8,305 nt of DNA, taken from Candidatus Solibacter sp. (GTDB lineage: Bacteria > Acidobacteriota > Terriglobia > Bryobacterales > Bryobacteraceae). Under the pieces are notes generated by a model. The model was given only the letters and a program-made list of their open reading frames with translations, searched no databases and was not told where the DNA came from. The stretch covers positions 1 to 8,305 of the forward strand of contig JADGNT010000192.1 of NCBI GenBank assembly GCA_017883345.1, in the 5' to 3' direction. The position numbers were made by a program, and so were the translations under genes. Below are positions 1-6,356 of the stretch, piece after piece (within the stretch, counting starts at the first letter, position 1; the number at the start of each line of letters is the position of its first letter).

Positions 1-9
1 CGCGCTATC

Positions 10-1308
10 ATGAAGCAGTCCATGACCACCCTCCGGGCCCTGCTGCGCCAGAACCATAATTACCGCTACACGTGGATGGCCCAGGTCGTCAGCGAGATCG
101 GCGACTACTTCAACAACATCGCCGTGTTCGCGCTGGTCATGGAAAAATCCGGCTCGGGCCTGGTGGTCACGGGCGTGATGCTGGCGCGGGCGATTCCAGC
201 GGTGCTGGCCGGCCCGGTGGCCGGCGTGCTGCTGGACCGGCTCGACCGCAAGCGGATCATGATCGCGAGCGACCTCGTGCGCGCGTTGATCGCGCTCGGC
301 TTCGTGCTGACGATTCACCAGCCGCGGCCCTGGCTGCTCTACTTGCTCAGCGCCGGGCTGATGTTCGCGTCGCCGTTTTTCACCGCCGGGCGCGCCGCGA
401 TTCTGCCCACCATCGCGACCCAGGACGAGTTGCACTCCGCCAACTCGCTGACCCAGACCACGCAGTGGGCCACGCTCACGGCGGGCACGCTGCTGGCCGG
501 GTACAGCGCGGCCTGGCTCGGCTACCACTGGGCGTTCGTGCTCAATTCGCTGTCGTTTGCGTTCTCGGCGTGGGCCATCTGGCAGATCTCCGTGCCCGGC
601 GGCTTCCGCGTCAAGCGCGCGGCCACGGCCCCCGCCACGCGCCCGTGGCACGAGTACCGCGCGGGCCTTGTGTACATGCGCGGCGTCCCGCTCATGATGG
701 GCATGGCGATGATCTCGGTGGGCTGGAGCCTGGGCGGAGGCGCCGCGCAGATTCTGTTCGCCCTGTTCGGCGAGCAGGTGTTCCACCGCGGCGCGAGCGG
801 CATCGGTTCCCTCTGGGGGTTCGCCGGCATCGGCCTGTTGATCGGTGGCGCCATCGGCCACATCACCGGCCGCTCGGTGAGTTTCGCCGGCTACAAGCGC
901 ACGGTGACGCTGTCGTACCTGTTGCACGGCGCGGCATACATGCTGTTCAGCCAGGCGGAATCCTACGCCGCGGCGCTCGTGTTCATGATGTTCTCGCGCG
1001 TGGGGATGGCGGTGACCAGCGTGCTCAACAACGCGCAACTGCTGCGCCATACGCCGGACCAGTTCCGCGGGCGCGTGTTCAGCACCATGGAATCCATCCG
1101 CTGGAGCGTCATGATTGTGTCGATGTCGGCGGCGGGGATCGCGTCGCAGTACGTGGGACCGCGCACCATCGGGCTGGTGGCGGGGGCTTTCGGATCGCTG
1201 ACCGCAGTCGTGTGGGCGTGGATGGATTGGCGCGGGCGCCTGCCGGAGCCTTCAGCGCCCCCCGGCACGCGCTTTCCTGGCGCCCCGAATCCGGTAGAGA
1301 CCCAATAA
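10..1308 (+). CDS. MFS-family membrane exporter
   Basis: Major facilitator superfamily transporter of 432 residues, the usual size for a 12-helix member, likely an inner-membrane drug or metabolite exporter (EntS/MFS_3-like). The sequence opens with a short cytoplasmic stretch and the typical 'N-YRYTWMAQVVSEIGDYF-N' first helix (about residues 15-45). The loop 2-3 MFS signature is clear at residues 72-82 (GVLLDRLDRKR), followed by helix after helix of Leu/Ala/Gly/Val-rich sequence up to about residue 405. The C-terminal tail is Pro-rich and hydrophilic. The ATG at 10 is the first visible start, and an ATG at 22 is an alternative. The reading frame is open to the window edge, so a start further upstream cannot be excluded. 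The substrate cannot be told from sequence. Its last 57 bp overlap the convergent membrane-protein gene on the other strand. Confidence 0.93.
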   Translation: MKQSMTTLRALLRQNHNYRYTWMAQVVSEIGDYFNNIAVFALVMEKSGSGLVVTGVMLARAIPAVLAGPVAGVLLDRLDRKRIMIASDLVRALIALGFVLTIHQPRPWLLYLLSAGLMFASPFFTAGRAAILPTIATQDELHSANSLTQTTQWATLTAGTLLAGYSAAWLGYHWAFVLNSLSFAFSAWAIWQISVPGGFRVKRAATAPATRPWHEYRAGLVYMRGVPLMMGMAMISVGWSLGGGAAQILFALFGEQVFHRGASGIGSLWGFAGIGLLIGGAIGHITGRSVSFAGYKRTVTLSYLLHGAAYMLFSQAESYAAALVFMMFSRVGMAVTSVLNNAQLLRHTPDQFRGRVFSTMESIRWSVMIVSMSAAGIASQYVGPRTIGLVAGAFGSLTAVVWAWMDWRGRLPEPSAPPGTRFPGAPNPVETQ

Positions 1309-2349
1309 GCCCAAAACCAGCACGACCGCATACCCGAGTGCCTGTGCCACGAGGATATAGGCAAGTGCGGCGTTGCGGTCGATTCCAAACGGCGGCAGAA
1401 TGGTTACCGCCGCAAACTGGTAAATTCCGACATAACCCGGAGTCGCGGGCAGAGCGCTCCCCAATCCCATGCCGGCCAGCAGCAACAACGCCACGGGAAA
1501 AGTCATGTGAATTTCGAACCCGCGCGACGCCACCATGGTGCTCACAGCGTCCATCACCCAGATCAGCACCGTGAGCAGCGTAAAACTCAACAAGCGTCCC
1601 GCATGGTGGAAGACGCGCAGACCCAACAGGATCTGCCCGGCGAACCCCAACAGACGATCCCGCATCCCGCCGGGCAGAGGCGTCCGCCGGAGCACCTTCT
1701 GAATCAGACCTTCGGCATGGGGCAACACCACCACCATCAACGCTCCCAGGGCGGCGATCACCGCCGTGGAGCGCCCAACCTGATCCATCCACGCCGGCTT
1801 CGGGCTCACCTGTAGCAGCACCACCGAACCGCAGAGCACCAGCGCGATGGCATCCATCAGCCGCTCGGTCAGCGCGGTGGTCAGTACGTAAGTTTTGCTC
1901 AGGGCCGATTGATCGCTGATGATGAAGCTGCGCACCACTTCCCCGGCCCGGGCGGGCAGAAAACTGTTGCCCATGTAACCCGCCATGGTGGCCCAAAATA
2001 CCGTGCCCACGCGGAAATGCCCGCGCGCGTTGAGCAGCACGCGCCAGCGTATCGACCGCACGAAATAGTTGATTACCGACATGGCAGCGCCCGCCGCCAG
2101 GTATTGCCACCGCGCGCCCAGGACGATCTGCCATACGCGCCGCCATTCCACGCCCCGCAGCGCGTAGTAGAGCAGAACCGCAGCCAGGCCGCCGGCCAGA
2201 ATCCAGTACCAGGGGCTGGGCCGTGTTCCGCCCTCCGCCGCGTTGACTTCGACGGTTTGCGCCTCCGGCGCGCCGGGAATCAGAAGAACCTCCGGTAGTG
2301 CGCTTGCGCCGCAATCAGGTCCGGCGGACAACCTGTATGCCAGGCCCAT
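1252..2349 (-). CDS. LPG_synthase_TM / UPF0104 family multi-pass membrane protein (flippase-like)
   Basis: Integral membrane protein of the family related to the membrane domain of lysylphosphatidylglycerol synthase (MprF flippase domain, UPF0104, PF03706). Visible family motifs are RSIRWRVLL (residues 98-106), the hallmark GYMGNSFLPARAGEVVR (124-140) and ALPATPGYVG (299-308). Hydrophobic helices lie at about 48-63, 82-98, 160-180, 194-209, 254-270, 284-298 and 328-352. The family is linked to movement of lipids or polyprenyl-linked molecules across the inner membrane; the substrate here is unknown. The ATG at 2349 is the only conventional start before the first helix, but it makes a 70-bp overlap with the upstream Nudix gene. 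A CTG at 2283 overlaps the Nudix stop as CTGA and is preceded by GGAGG at 5-nt spacing, so translation may really begin there (343 residues). The gene ends with a 57-bp tail-to-tail overlap with the MFS gene. Confidence 0.9.
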   Translation of the reverse strand: MGLAYRLSAGPDCGASALPEVLLIPGAPEAQTVEVNAAEGGTRPSPWYWILAGGLAAVLLYYALRGVEWRRVWQIVLGARWQYLAAGAAMSVINYFVRSIRWRVLLNARGHFRVGTVFWATMAGYMGNSFLPARAGEVVRSFIISDQSALSKTYVLTTALTERLMDAIALVLCGSVVLLQVSPKPAWMDQVGRSTAVIAALGALMVVVLPHAEGLIQKVLRRTPLPGGMRDRLLGFAGQILLGLRVFHHAGRLLSFTLLTVLIWVMDAVSTMVASRGFEIHMTFPVALLLLAGMGLGSALPATPGYVGIYQFAAVTILPPFGIDRNAALAYILVAQALGYAVVLVLGLLGLYRIRGARKARAGGR

Positions 2350-2786
2350 TGGTCCCGCCGCGGTTCGCCTTGCACGTAGCGGAGGGCGGGGTTGGGCGGC
2401 CCCAGCAAGCGGCAGCGGTACACCAAAGAAATGAAATGGCCGCGTTCCCGGCGATCGGGGTCGATGGCCGGCTCGACGGCAATCGGCTGCGGATCGAATG
2501 CCACTTCCGCCCCGAGTTCCTGGCGGGCGGTGGCGCGGATACGGTCCTCAGCGGTTTCTTTGTAGCGAATGATGCCACCGGGAACGTGCCAGCCGGCCCC
2601 GTAGGTCTCATCCTGCCGCCAGGTGAGCAGCGTGCGGCGGCGATCGTCCTGGATCAGGAGATCCACGTTCACTATCGGCGTGAAGCGGCTGAGGAACAGG
2701 AAGAACTCCAGCGGCAACCCGTCGACGGGCTCCCCCACCCAGGCGTCCAGCGCCGCAAAGGCTTGCTGATGAATCTCTTTCACCAC
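2280..2786 (-). CDS. Nudix hydrolase, GDP-mannose mannosyl hydrolase-like
   Basis: Cytoplasmic Nudix-fold hydrolase of about 168 residues. The core runs TPIVNVDLLI...TLLTWR...AGWHVPGGIIRYKETAEDRIRA..RQELGAEV. The Nudix box keeps the first Gly, the Glu six positions later and the final Glu-Leu-Gly, but the usual 'RE' is AT and the usual 'EE' is QE. The same kind of deviation is known in GDP-mannose mannosyl hydrolase (E. coli Gmm, RL and AE), which releases mannose from GDP-mannose, so a sugar-nucleotide substrate is plausible but not shown. Start choice: tandem GTG codons at 2786 and 2783 open the stretch VVKEIHQQ, which looks like the natural N-terminus. A GTG at 2873 would add 29 low-complexity residues. 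No good Shine-Dalgarno precedes either; TATCAT lies 17 nt before the 2786 codon. The stop TGA overlaps a possible CTG start of the downstream membrane gene, suggesting a two-gene operon. Confidence 0.85.
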   Translation of the reverse strand: MVKEIHQQAFAALDAWVGEPVDGLPLEFFLFLSRFTPIVNVDLLIQDDRRRTLLTWRQDETYGAGWHVPGGIIRYKETAEDRIRATARQELGAEVAFDPQPIAVEPAIDPDRRERGHFISLVYRCRLLGPPNPALRYVQGEPRRDQWAWHTGCPPDLIAAQAHYRRFF

Positions 2787-2896
2787 TCTGGTTACGATGA
2801 TACAAGATCCCTTCGCCAGCCCGGCGGCCGGCCCTTCCAAAACCGGCGCGGAGTGGAAGCCAGTCGCGACCACGGACCGACCCGGGCACCTAACTA

Positions 2897-3075
2897 GTTT
2901 CTGTCGCGAAACTCGGTCTCCGCGCGTAAGACCGTTCCCGACCCAGAGGGTACCCCAGTCGCGGCTCTGATGCGAAGTCTCGTAGTGTCAACGCGGGGCT
3001 CAGAGCCACCACCGCGGTACCCTCTGGGTCGGGAGTGGTTGCTGCTCCGCCGCACGGCAGTTTCGCGACAGAAAC
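2897..3075. mobile_element. MITE-like element 1 with nested inverted repeats
   Basis: A 179-bp non-coding unit bounded by perfect 17-bp terminal inverted repeats, GTTTCTGTCGCGAAACT at the left (2897-2913) and its exact complement at the right (3059-3075). The match extends to 19 bp if the outer TA is counted (2895-2913 and 3059-3077). The 6-bp direct repeat TAACTA abuts both ends (2891-2896 and 3076-3081) and looks like a target duplication, or a TA duplication with chance extension. Inside is a second perfect 19-bp inverted repeat (2936-2954 with 3016-3034) and a third of 8 bp (GGCTCTGA 2963-2970 with TCAGAGCC 3000-3007). There are also small side hairpins, CGGTCT/AGACCG (2914-2934) and GCCG/CGGC (3049-3058). 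No protein is encoded. A non-autonomous transposon is the simplest reading; a structured RNA is an alternative. Confidence 0.75.
2936..3034. repeat. Inner inverted pair carrying the 15-bp REP-like core
   Basis: The arms TCCCGACCCAGAGGGTACC (2936-2954) and GGTACCCTCTGGGTCGGGA (3016-3034) are exact reverse complements. Each contains the 15-bp core GGTACCCTCTGGGTC, which recurs at 4171-4185 within the RAYT relic. Two head-to-head copies of a short palindromic core is the arrangement seen in bacterial interspersed mosaic elements (BIMEs). Confidence 0.8.
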
Positions 3076-3168
3076 TAACTAAACGCCGCCGGTCACGACA
3101 TGCCGCGCACGAGCCCCCGGTGTGATTCTCGGACTTGCTGAGATTGTACGTGCCGGGGGCGCTCTGGT

Positions 3169-3375
3169 CAATGCCGCTTACTTTGGATCGCAGCGACCAT
3201 TCTGCACAAATTGTGGGGCAGCCAATCCTGGCTGCCGCCGGCTTTTAGCCGGCGATTCCCGGGTACGAAGACTCGCGCATCGCCCGAAAGAGCCGCCTGA
3301 AAGGCGGCTGCGGGCAAAATTGCCCGCGCCACAACTAATGCAGACTGTGCGGCATTGCCAAAGTAAGTGGCATTG
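3169..3375. mobile_element. MITE-like element 2 with 11-bp target duplication
   Basis: A 207-bp non-coding element. The left terminus CAATGCCGCTTACTTTGG (3169-3186) and the reverse complement of the right terminus, CAATGCCACTTACTTTGG (3358-3375), agree at 17 of 18 positions. Weaker matching continues inward to TTGTGG on both sides (about 47 bp in total). The element is flanked exactly by the direct repeat GGCGCTCTGGT (3158-3168 and 3376-3386), a perfect 11-bp target-site duplication, which argues for relatively recent insertion. The interior holds four short perfect hairpins (listed separately) and no credible ORF. An 11-bp duplication is in the range made by some DDE insertion sequences such as IS4-type elements; the mobilising transposase is not in this window. 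Confidence 0.82.
3217..3327. repeat. Cluster of four perfect short hairpins inside MITE-like element 2
   Basis: Four small-loop hairpins follow one another. They are GGCAGCCA/TGGCTGCC (3217-3236, loop 4), GCCGGCT/AGCCGGC (3237-3253, loop 3), AGCCGCCT/AGGCGGCT (3291-3309, loop 3) and GCGGGCAA/TTGCCCGC (3310-3327, loop 2). Stems are 7-8 bp, perfect and GC-rich. The first two resemble two of the hairpins at 4237-4283, in opposite orientation, so these modules are repeated in this genome. Confidence 0.85.
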
Positions 3376-3401
3376 GGCGCTCTGGTTGCGTATGGCATTA
3401 T
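3373..3401 (+). promoter_or_regulatory. Possible promoter of the toxin-antitoxin operon
   Basis: TTGGGC (3373-3378) and CATTAT (3396-3401) are 17 bp apart and lie 13 bp before the antitoxin ATG. Matches to the sigma-70 consensus are moderate (about 3/6 and 4/6). The -35 candidate spans the right end of MITE-like element 2 and the target duplication, so the insertion may have altered expression. This is inference from spacing only. Confidence 0.25.
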
Positions 3402-3414
3402 GGCGGCCTGAAAG

Positions 3415-3651
3415 ATGACCTTTTCCCTTCCAGAGCCCTTGGCGGCGGAGTTGCTCAAGAGCGTTTCCCCGCGGAACCGGTCCCGTTATGTGGCAGAGGC
3501 GCTCATGGCAAAACTGCAAATGCAAGATGAGGAGCTGGCTCGTGCGTGTGACCTGCCAAATCAGAATCAGGATATTCTCTTGATCGAGCGGGAATTCGAC
3601 GCCATATCCAGCGATATAGCGGAGCCCTGGAACAATGCCCCGGCGCGGTGA
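3415..3651 (+). CDS. MazE-like / ribbon-helix-helix antitoxin
   Basis: A 78-residue protein with the layout of antitoxins paired with MazF/PemK toxins. It has an N-terminal beta-strand and two-helix DNA-binding segment (TFSLPEPLAAELLKSVSPRNRSRYVAEALMAKL, residues 2-34) typical of ribbon-helix-helix proteins. An acidic helical linker follows, then a C-terminal toxin-binding tail ending DAISSDIAEPW (residues 62-72), a motif common in this antitoxin group. It would bind and neutralise the toxin and repress its own promoter. The stop lies 17 bp inside the next gene, the usual coupled arrangement. There is no strong Shine-Dalgarno before the ATG. Because the partner toxin is truncated, this antitoxin may now be an orphan. 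Confidence 0.82.
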   Translation: MTFSLPEPLAAELLKSVSPRNRSRYVAEALMAKLQMQDEELARACDLPNQNQDILLIEREFDAISSDIAEPWNNAPAR

Positions 3652-4039
3652 AGTGTGGTGGGTGCGGCTGGACCCCACGTTGGGTTCGGAGATTAACAAG
3701 ACGCGGCCATGCCTGATCCTCTCCACCAACATAGTCAACGATCGCCGCCGCACGGTAGTTGTAGTCCCACTTTCGACCTCGCCACACCCTGGTCCGCCCC
3801 TGCTCGTCCCGGTTAATTGCGCCGGACGTGTAGTGGCCGATGCCCTCCTGTATGGCGAGAGCGGAAGACGGAAGACATATCTATCCACTGCGAGCCTGGG
3901 TGATCATGCCCAACCACGTGTCTGTACTGCTTCGGCCCGAGACCTCCCTGCCCGTGATTACGCGCTGGTTGAAAGGCTCCACCGCACGACAAGCCAACCT
4001 CATCCTAGGCCGAACGGGGTTGGTCTTCTGGCAGGATGA
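3635..4039 (+). CDS. MazF/PemK-like endoribonuclease toxin, truncated, with chimeric C-terminus
   Basis: The first 65 residues are a clear MazF/PemK fold. MPRRGEVWWVRLDP is the first strand, GSEINKTRPCLILS (18-30) carries the conserved Arg of the active site, and RRTVVVVPLSTSP (38-50) carries the conserved Ser/Thr. Intact family members continue after the 'VP-V-CAGR' segment with a 'DQIRAVDK-RL' strand and a C-terminal helix, reaching about 105-115 residues. Here the sequence leaves the family after NCAGR (about 3829) and runs into VVADALLYGE and then unrelated sequence. That tail belongs to the RAYT relic, first in its original frame and then out of frame. The protein probably lacks the dimer/substrate part of the fold and is likely inactive, though the ORF is still open for 134 residues. 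The start overlaps the antitoxin by 17 bp. Confidence 0.78.
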   Translation: MPRRGEVWWVRLDPTLGSEINKTRPCLILSTNIVNDRRRTVVVVPLSTSPHPGPPLLVPVNCAGRVVADALLYGESGRRKTYLSTASLGDHAQPRVCTASARDLPARDYALVERLHRTTSQPHPRPNGVGLLAG

Positions 4040-4225
4040 ATCCTTCGACCATCGCGTGCGGGATGAAGTGGAGTTGGAGCGTATCGTTCGCTATGTGGAA
4101 ACCCCGTCGGCGCAGACCTCGCAGCGAATCCAGGCGACTGGCCCTGGTCGAGCGCGCGGTTGGCAGGCGGGGTACCCTCTGGGTCCGCCTGCCCCACGAT
4201 GGGCGCGAACCGTCGCCAAATGTAG
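3830..4225 (+). pseudogene. RAYT / Y1 (IS200-like) REP-associated transposase relic
   Basis: A decayed REP-associated tyrosine transposase, recognised across three frame segments. VVADALLYGE (3830-3859) is in the toxin's frame. GRHIYPLRAWVIMPNHVSVLLRP through WLKGSTARQANLILGRTG, FWQDESFDHRVRD and ERIVRYVE (about 3870-4100) follows one frame over. Then PVGADLAANPGDWPWSSARLAG (from 4103) returns to the first frame and ends at TAG 4223-4225. The pattern implies a net one-base gain near 3860-3875 and a one-base loss near 4101, where 'VE-N-PV' is expected. The N-terminal part of the family domain is absent. The HUH metal-binding pair has become H-V-S (His codon at 3915, Ser codon at 3921), so catalysis would be lost even without the frameshifts. 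The Tyr of RYVE is likely the former nucleophile. Confidence 0.85.
4162..4193. repeat. REP-like hairpin with the 15-bp core
   Basis: GGCAGGCGG (4162-4170) pairs perfectly with CCGCCTGCC (4185-4193). The loop contains the core GGTACCCTCTGGGT, which itself can form ACCC/GGGT. The 15-bp core at 4171-4185 is identical to both inner arms of MITE-like element 1. The hairpin lies within the last codons of the RAYT relic. Confidence 0.75.
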
Positions 4226-4236
4226 AAACTCCAGTC

Positions 4237-4283
4237 GACGGCTGAAAGCCGTCCCCAAAGGGGACCCCAGCCAGCATTGGCTG
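4237..4283. repeat. Second hairpin cluster, between the RAYT relic and the peptidase stop
   Basis: Three perfect hairpins are packed together. They are GACGGCT/AGCCGTC (4237-4253, loop GAA), GTCCCC/GGGGAC (4251-4265, loop AAA, sharing 3 bp with the first) and CAGCCA/TGGCTG (4268-4283, loop 4). The last, read on the minus strand with its flank, is nearly identical to the first hairpin of MITE-like element 2 (GTGGGGCAGCCAAT then CTGGCTG). The cluster is 19 bp downstream of the minus-strand peptidase stop and might assist its transcript end, although no U-run follows. Confidence 0.75.
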
Positions 4284-4301
4284 CCCCACTTGCGCGCGCT
4301 C

Positions 4302-6347
4302 CTACGCCAGTCCGGAGCGCACCAGCAGCGCGTTGGGGTCGGGGTCGCGGCCCATGAAGCGGCGATAGAGTTCGGCGGGGTCTTCGCTGTCGCCCTGGGA
4401 GAGAATTTCGCCGCGGAAGGCCGCGCCGATCTCGCGGCTGAAGATGCCGCCATCGCGGAAGCGGGTGAAGGCGTCGGCCTCCAACACTTCGGCCCACTTA
4501 TAGGAGTAATAGCCTGCGCCGTAACCCACCGGCGCGGCGAACAGGTGCGTGAAGGCGGCGATCATGGCGTGTTCGGCGGGCAGCGGGGCGGGGCTGAATT
4601 CCTGCAACAGGCGGCGCGTGTAGGCCACCGGGTCGCCATCGCGCCCGGCCTCGTAGGCCACGTGCAGCAGCAGATCGATGAAGCCGAAACCCACCTGCCG
4701 CATCTGCGCGTTGGCGGCGCGAAACGTGCGCGCGCGCTTCATCTTCTGGAACAGGTCGTCCGCAATCGGCGCGCCGGTCTCGTAATGGCGCGCGAACAGG
4801 TCCAGGGCCTCGCGCTCCCAGCACCAGTTCTCCATGATCTGGCTGGGCAGTTCGACGAAATCCCAGGCCACGTTGGTGCCCGCCAGCGAGCGGATTTCCA
4901 CGCGGCTCAACAGGTGGTGCAACAGGTGGCCGAACTCGTGGAAGATGGTCTCCACTTCGCGGTGCGTCAGCAGCGCGGGCTTGCCTCCTACCGGGGGTGT
5001 GAGGTTGCCGCAGATCAATCCCAGATGTGGGTGGAAGCCATCGGCGGCGGGACCGCCGGTGATCAGACCGTCCATCCACGCGCCGCCGCGCTTGTTTTCG
5101 CGCGGGTGCCAGTCGGCATAGAAGCTGCCCAGAAAGGTTCCTTCCTCGTCGCGGACATTGTAATAGTGCACATCGGCGTCCCAGGCGGGGACGCCGGATT
5201 CCTCTTCCACCCGGATGCCGTAGAGGCGCTGCACCAGTTCGAAGAGTCCGCCCACCACGCGCTCCATGGGGAAGTAGGGGCGGAGCGCCTCCTCGTCGAA
5301 ATCGTAGAGCGCGCTGCGTTGCTTCTCGGCGTAGTAGGCGACGTCCCACGGGGCCAACTGGGGCGCGTCCGGGCCTTCCAGGGAGCGGCGGAATTCCAAC
5401 AGCTCCCGGTTCTCTTCGCGGAAGCGGTGCTCGGTCTTGGTCTTGAGGTCTTCCAGAAAGGCCAGGGCGCGGCCGCCGGTATGCGCCATGCGATCTTCCA
5501 GCACCAGGTCGGCGAAGTTGGCGAAACCGAGCAGCGCCGCTCTCTCGCGGCGCAGTTCGACGATGCGCACCAGGATTGGGCGGTTATCGCGATCGCCGGT
5601 TGCCCCGCGCACCGCGAAGGCCTCGTAGACCCGGCGGCGGATGGCGCTCTGCTCGAGGTACGTCATCACCGCGAAGTAGTCCGGCGCATGCAGCGTGAAG
5701 CGCCAGCCTTCCAGGCCCTTGCGCTGCGCGCTCTCGCGCGCGCTGGCGATGGCCGTGGGCGGCAGCCCGGCCAGGTCGGCTTGGTTGGTAAGCACGAGTT
5801 CGAACGCGTTGGTGGCGTCGAGAACGTTCTCGGCGAACTTGGTGGTGATCTGCGTCAGTTCGACGTCGATCCCCTCCAGGCGCTTTTTGCCGGCGGGTTC
5901 CAGATCGGCGCCGTGGCGGCGGAAGGTGTCGATGGTTTTGTGCAGGAAGCGGCGGCGCGCGCCGCTGAGTTGCCCAGCTTCGGGCGTTGCGGCGTAGGCT
6001 TTGATGTTCTTCCACAGGCCGGCGTCCAGCGGAATGCCCGTGTAAAAGGCGCTGACCTCGGGTTGCGCGGCGTTGAAGGCGGCGCGCAGTGCGGGATACG
6101 TGGCCACGCTTTCCAGGTGGCGTACTACGCCCATGGCCCAGTCGAGCGGCTCGGTCATCGTGTCCAGCGCGCGCAACGTGTTGTCGAAGGTGCGTTCCCC
6201 ATCGGGGGCGGCGAGAGAGGCCAGGCGGGTGCGGGCCGCACGCAGCAACTCGATGGCGGCGGGTTGCACGTGCTCCGCGCGGATGCGGTCGAACGGAATA
6301 CGGAATTCCACGTCAAGAAGCGGGTTGGTGTCGCTGCTGCTCTGCAT
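4302..6347 (-). CDS. M3-family zinc oligopeptidase (oligopeptidase A / PrlC-like)
   Basis: Cytoplasmic thimet-oligopeptidase-like metallopeptidase that degrades short peptides, including cleaved signal peptides in E. coli OpdA. The length of 681-684 residues matches the family. Numbering from the TTG start, the zinc motif HEFGH is at 473-477 in the context [15 protein letters not shown], and the third ligand Glu is at 502 ([14 protein letters not shown]). The substrate-gripping Gly/Tyr loop [20 protein letters not shown] is at 611-630. The helical N-terminal half has the family pattern [18 protein letters not shown]. All catalytic residues are present, so the enzyme should be active. No signal peptide is seen. 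The ATG at 6347 has GAAGG just upstream (only 2 nt away); an in-frame TTG at 6356 is an alternative. It is divergent from the 2H phosphoesterase gene, with an intergenic region of about 80 bp. Confidence 0.95.
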   Translation of the reverse strand: MQSSSDTNPLLDVEFRIPFDRIRAEHVQPAAIELLRAARTRLASLAAPDGERTFDNTLRALDTMTEPLDWAMGVVRHLESVATYPALRAAFNAAQPEVSAFYTGIPLDAGLWKNIKAYAATPEAGQLSGARRRFLHKTIDTFRRHGADLEPAGKKRLEGIDVELTQITTKFAENVLDATNAFELVLTNQADLAGLPPTAIASARESAQRKGLEGWRFTLHAPDYFAVMTYLEQSAIRRRVYEAFAVRGATGDRDNRPILVRIVELRRERAALLGFANFADLVLEDRMAHTGGRALAFLEDLKTKTEHRFREENRELLEFRRSLEGPDAPQLAPWDVAYYAEKQRSALYDFDEEALRPYFPMERVVGGLFELVQRLYGIRVEEESGVPAWDADVHYYNVRDEEGTFLGSFYADWHPRENKRGGAWMDGLITGGPAADGFHPHLGLICGNLTPPVGGKPALLTHREVETIFHEFGHLLHHLLSRVEIRSLAGTNVAWDFVELPSQIMENWCWEREALDLFARHYETGAPIADDLFQKMKRARTFRAANAQMRQVGFGFIDLLLHVAYEAGRDGDPVAYTRRLLQEFSPAPLPAEHAMIAAFTHLFAAPVGYGAGYYSYKWAEVLEADAFTRFRDGGIFSREIGAAFRGEILSQGDSEDPAELYRRFMGRDPDPNALLVRSGLA

Positions 6348-6356
6348 GACCTTCAA

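Noticed and set aside
72..1574. Plus-strand 500-codon frame over the MFS gene
   Set aside because: Shadow frame rich in Arg, Ala, Gly and His. The MFS frame has the helices and the GVLLDRLDRKR motif.
1109..2314. Long minus-strand frame overlapping the flippase-like gene
   Set aside because: Arg/Gly/Ala-rich shadow of the real gene in another frame, with no membrane helices or motifs.
2897..3327. CRISPR array
   Set aside because: The repeats are inverted and few, with no regular spacer pattern and no cas genes.
3122..3418. Plus- and minus-strand small frames across MITE-like element 2
   Set aside because: They read through terminal repeats and hairpins and show no family features.
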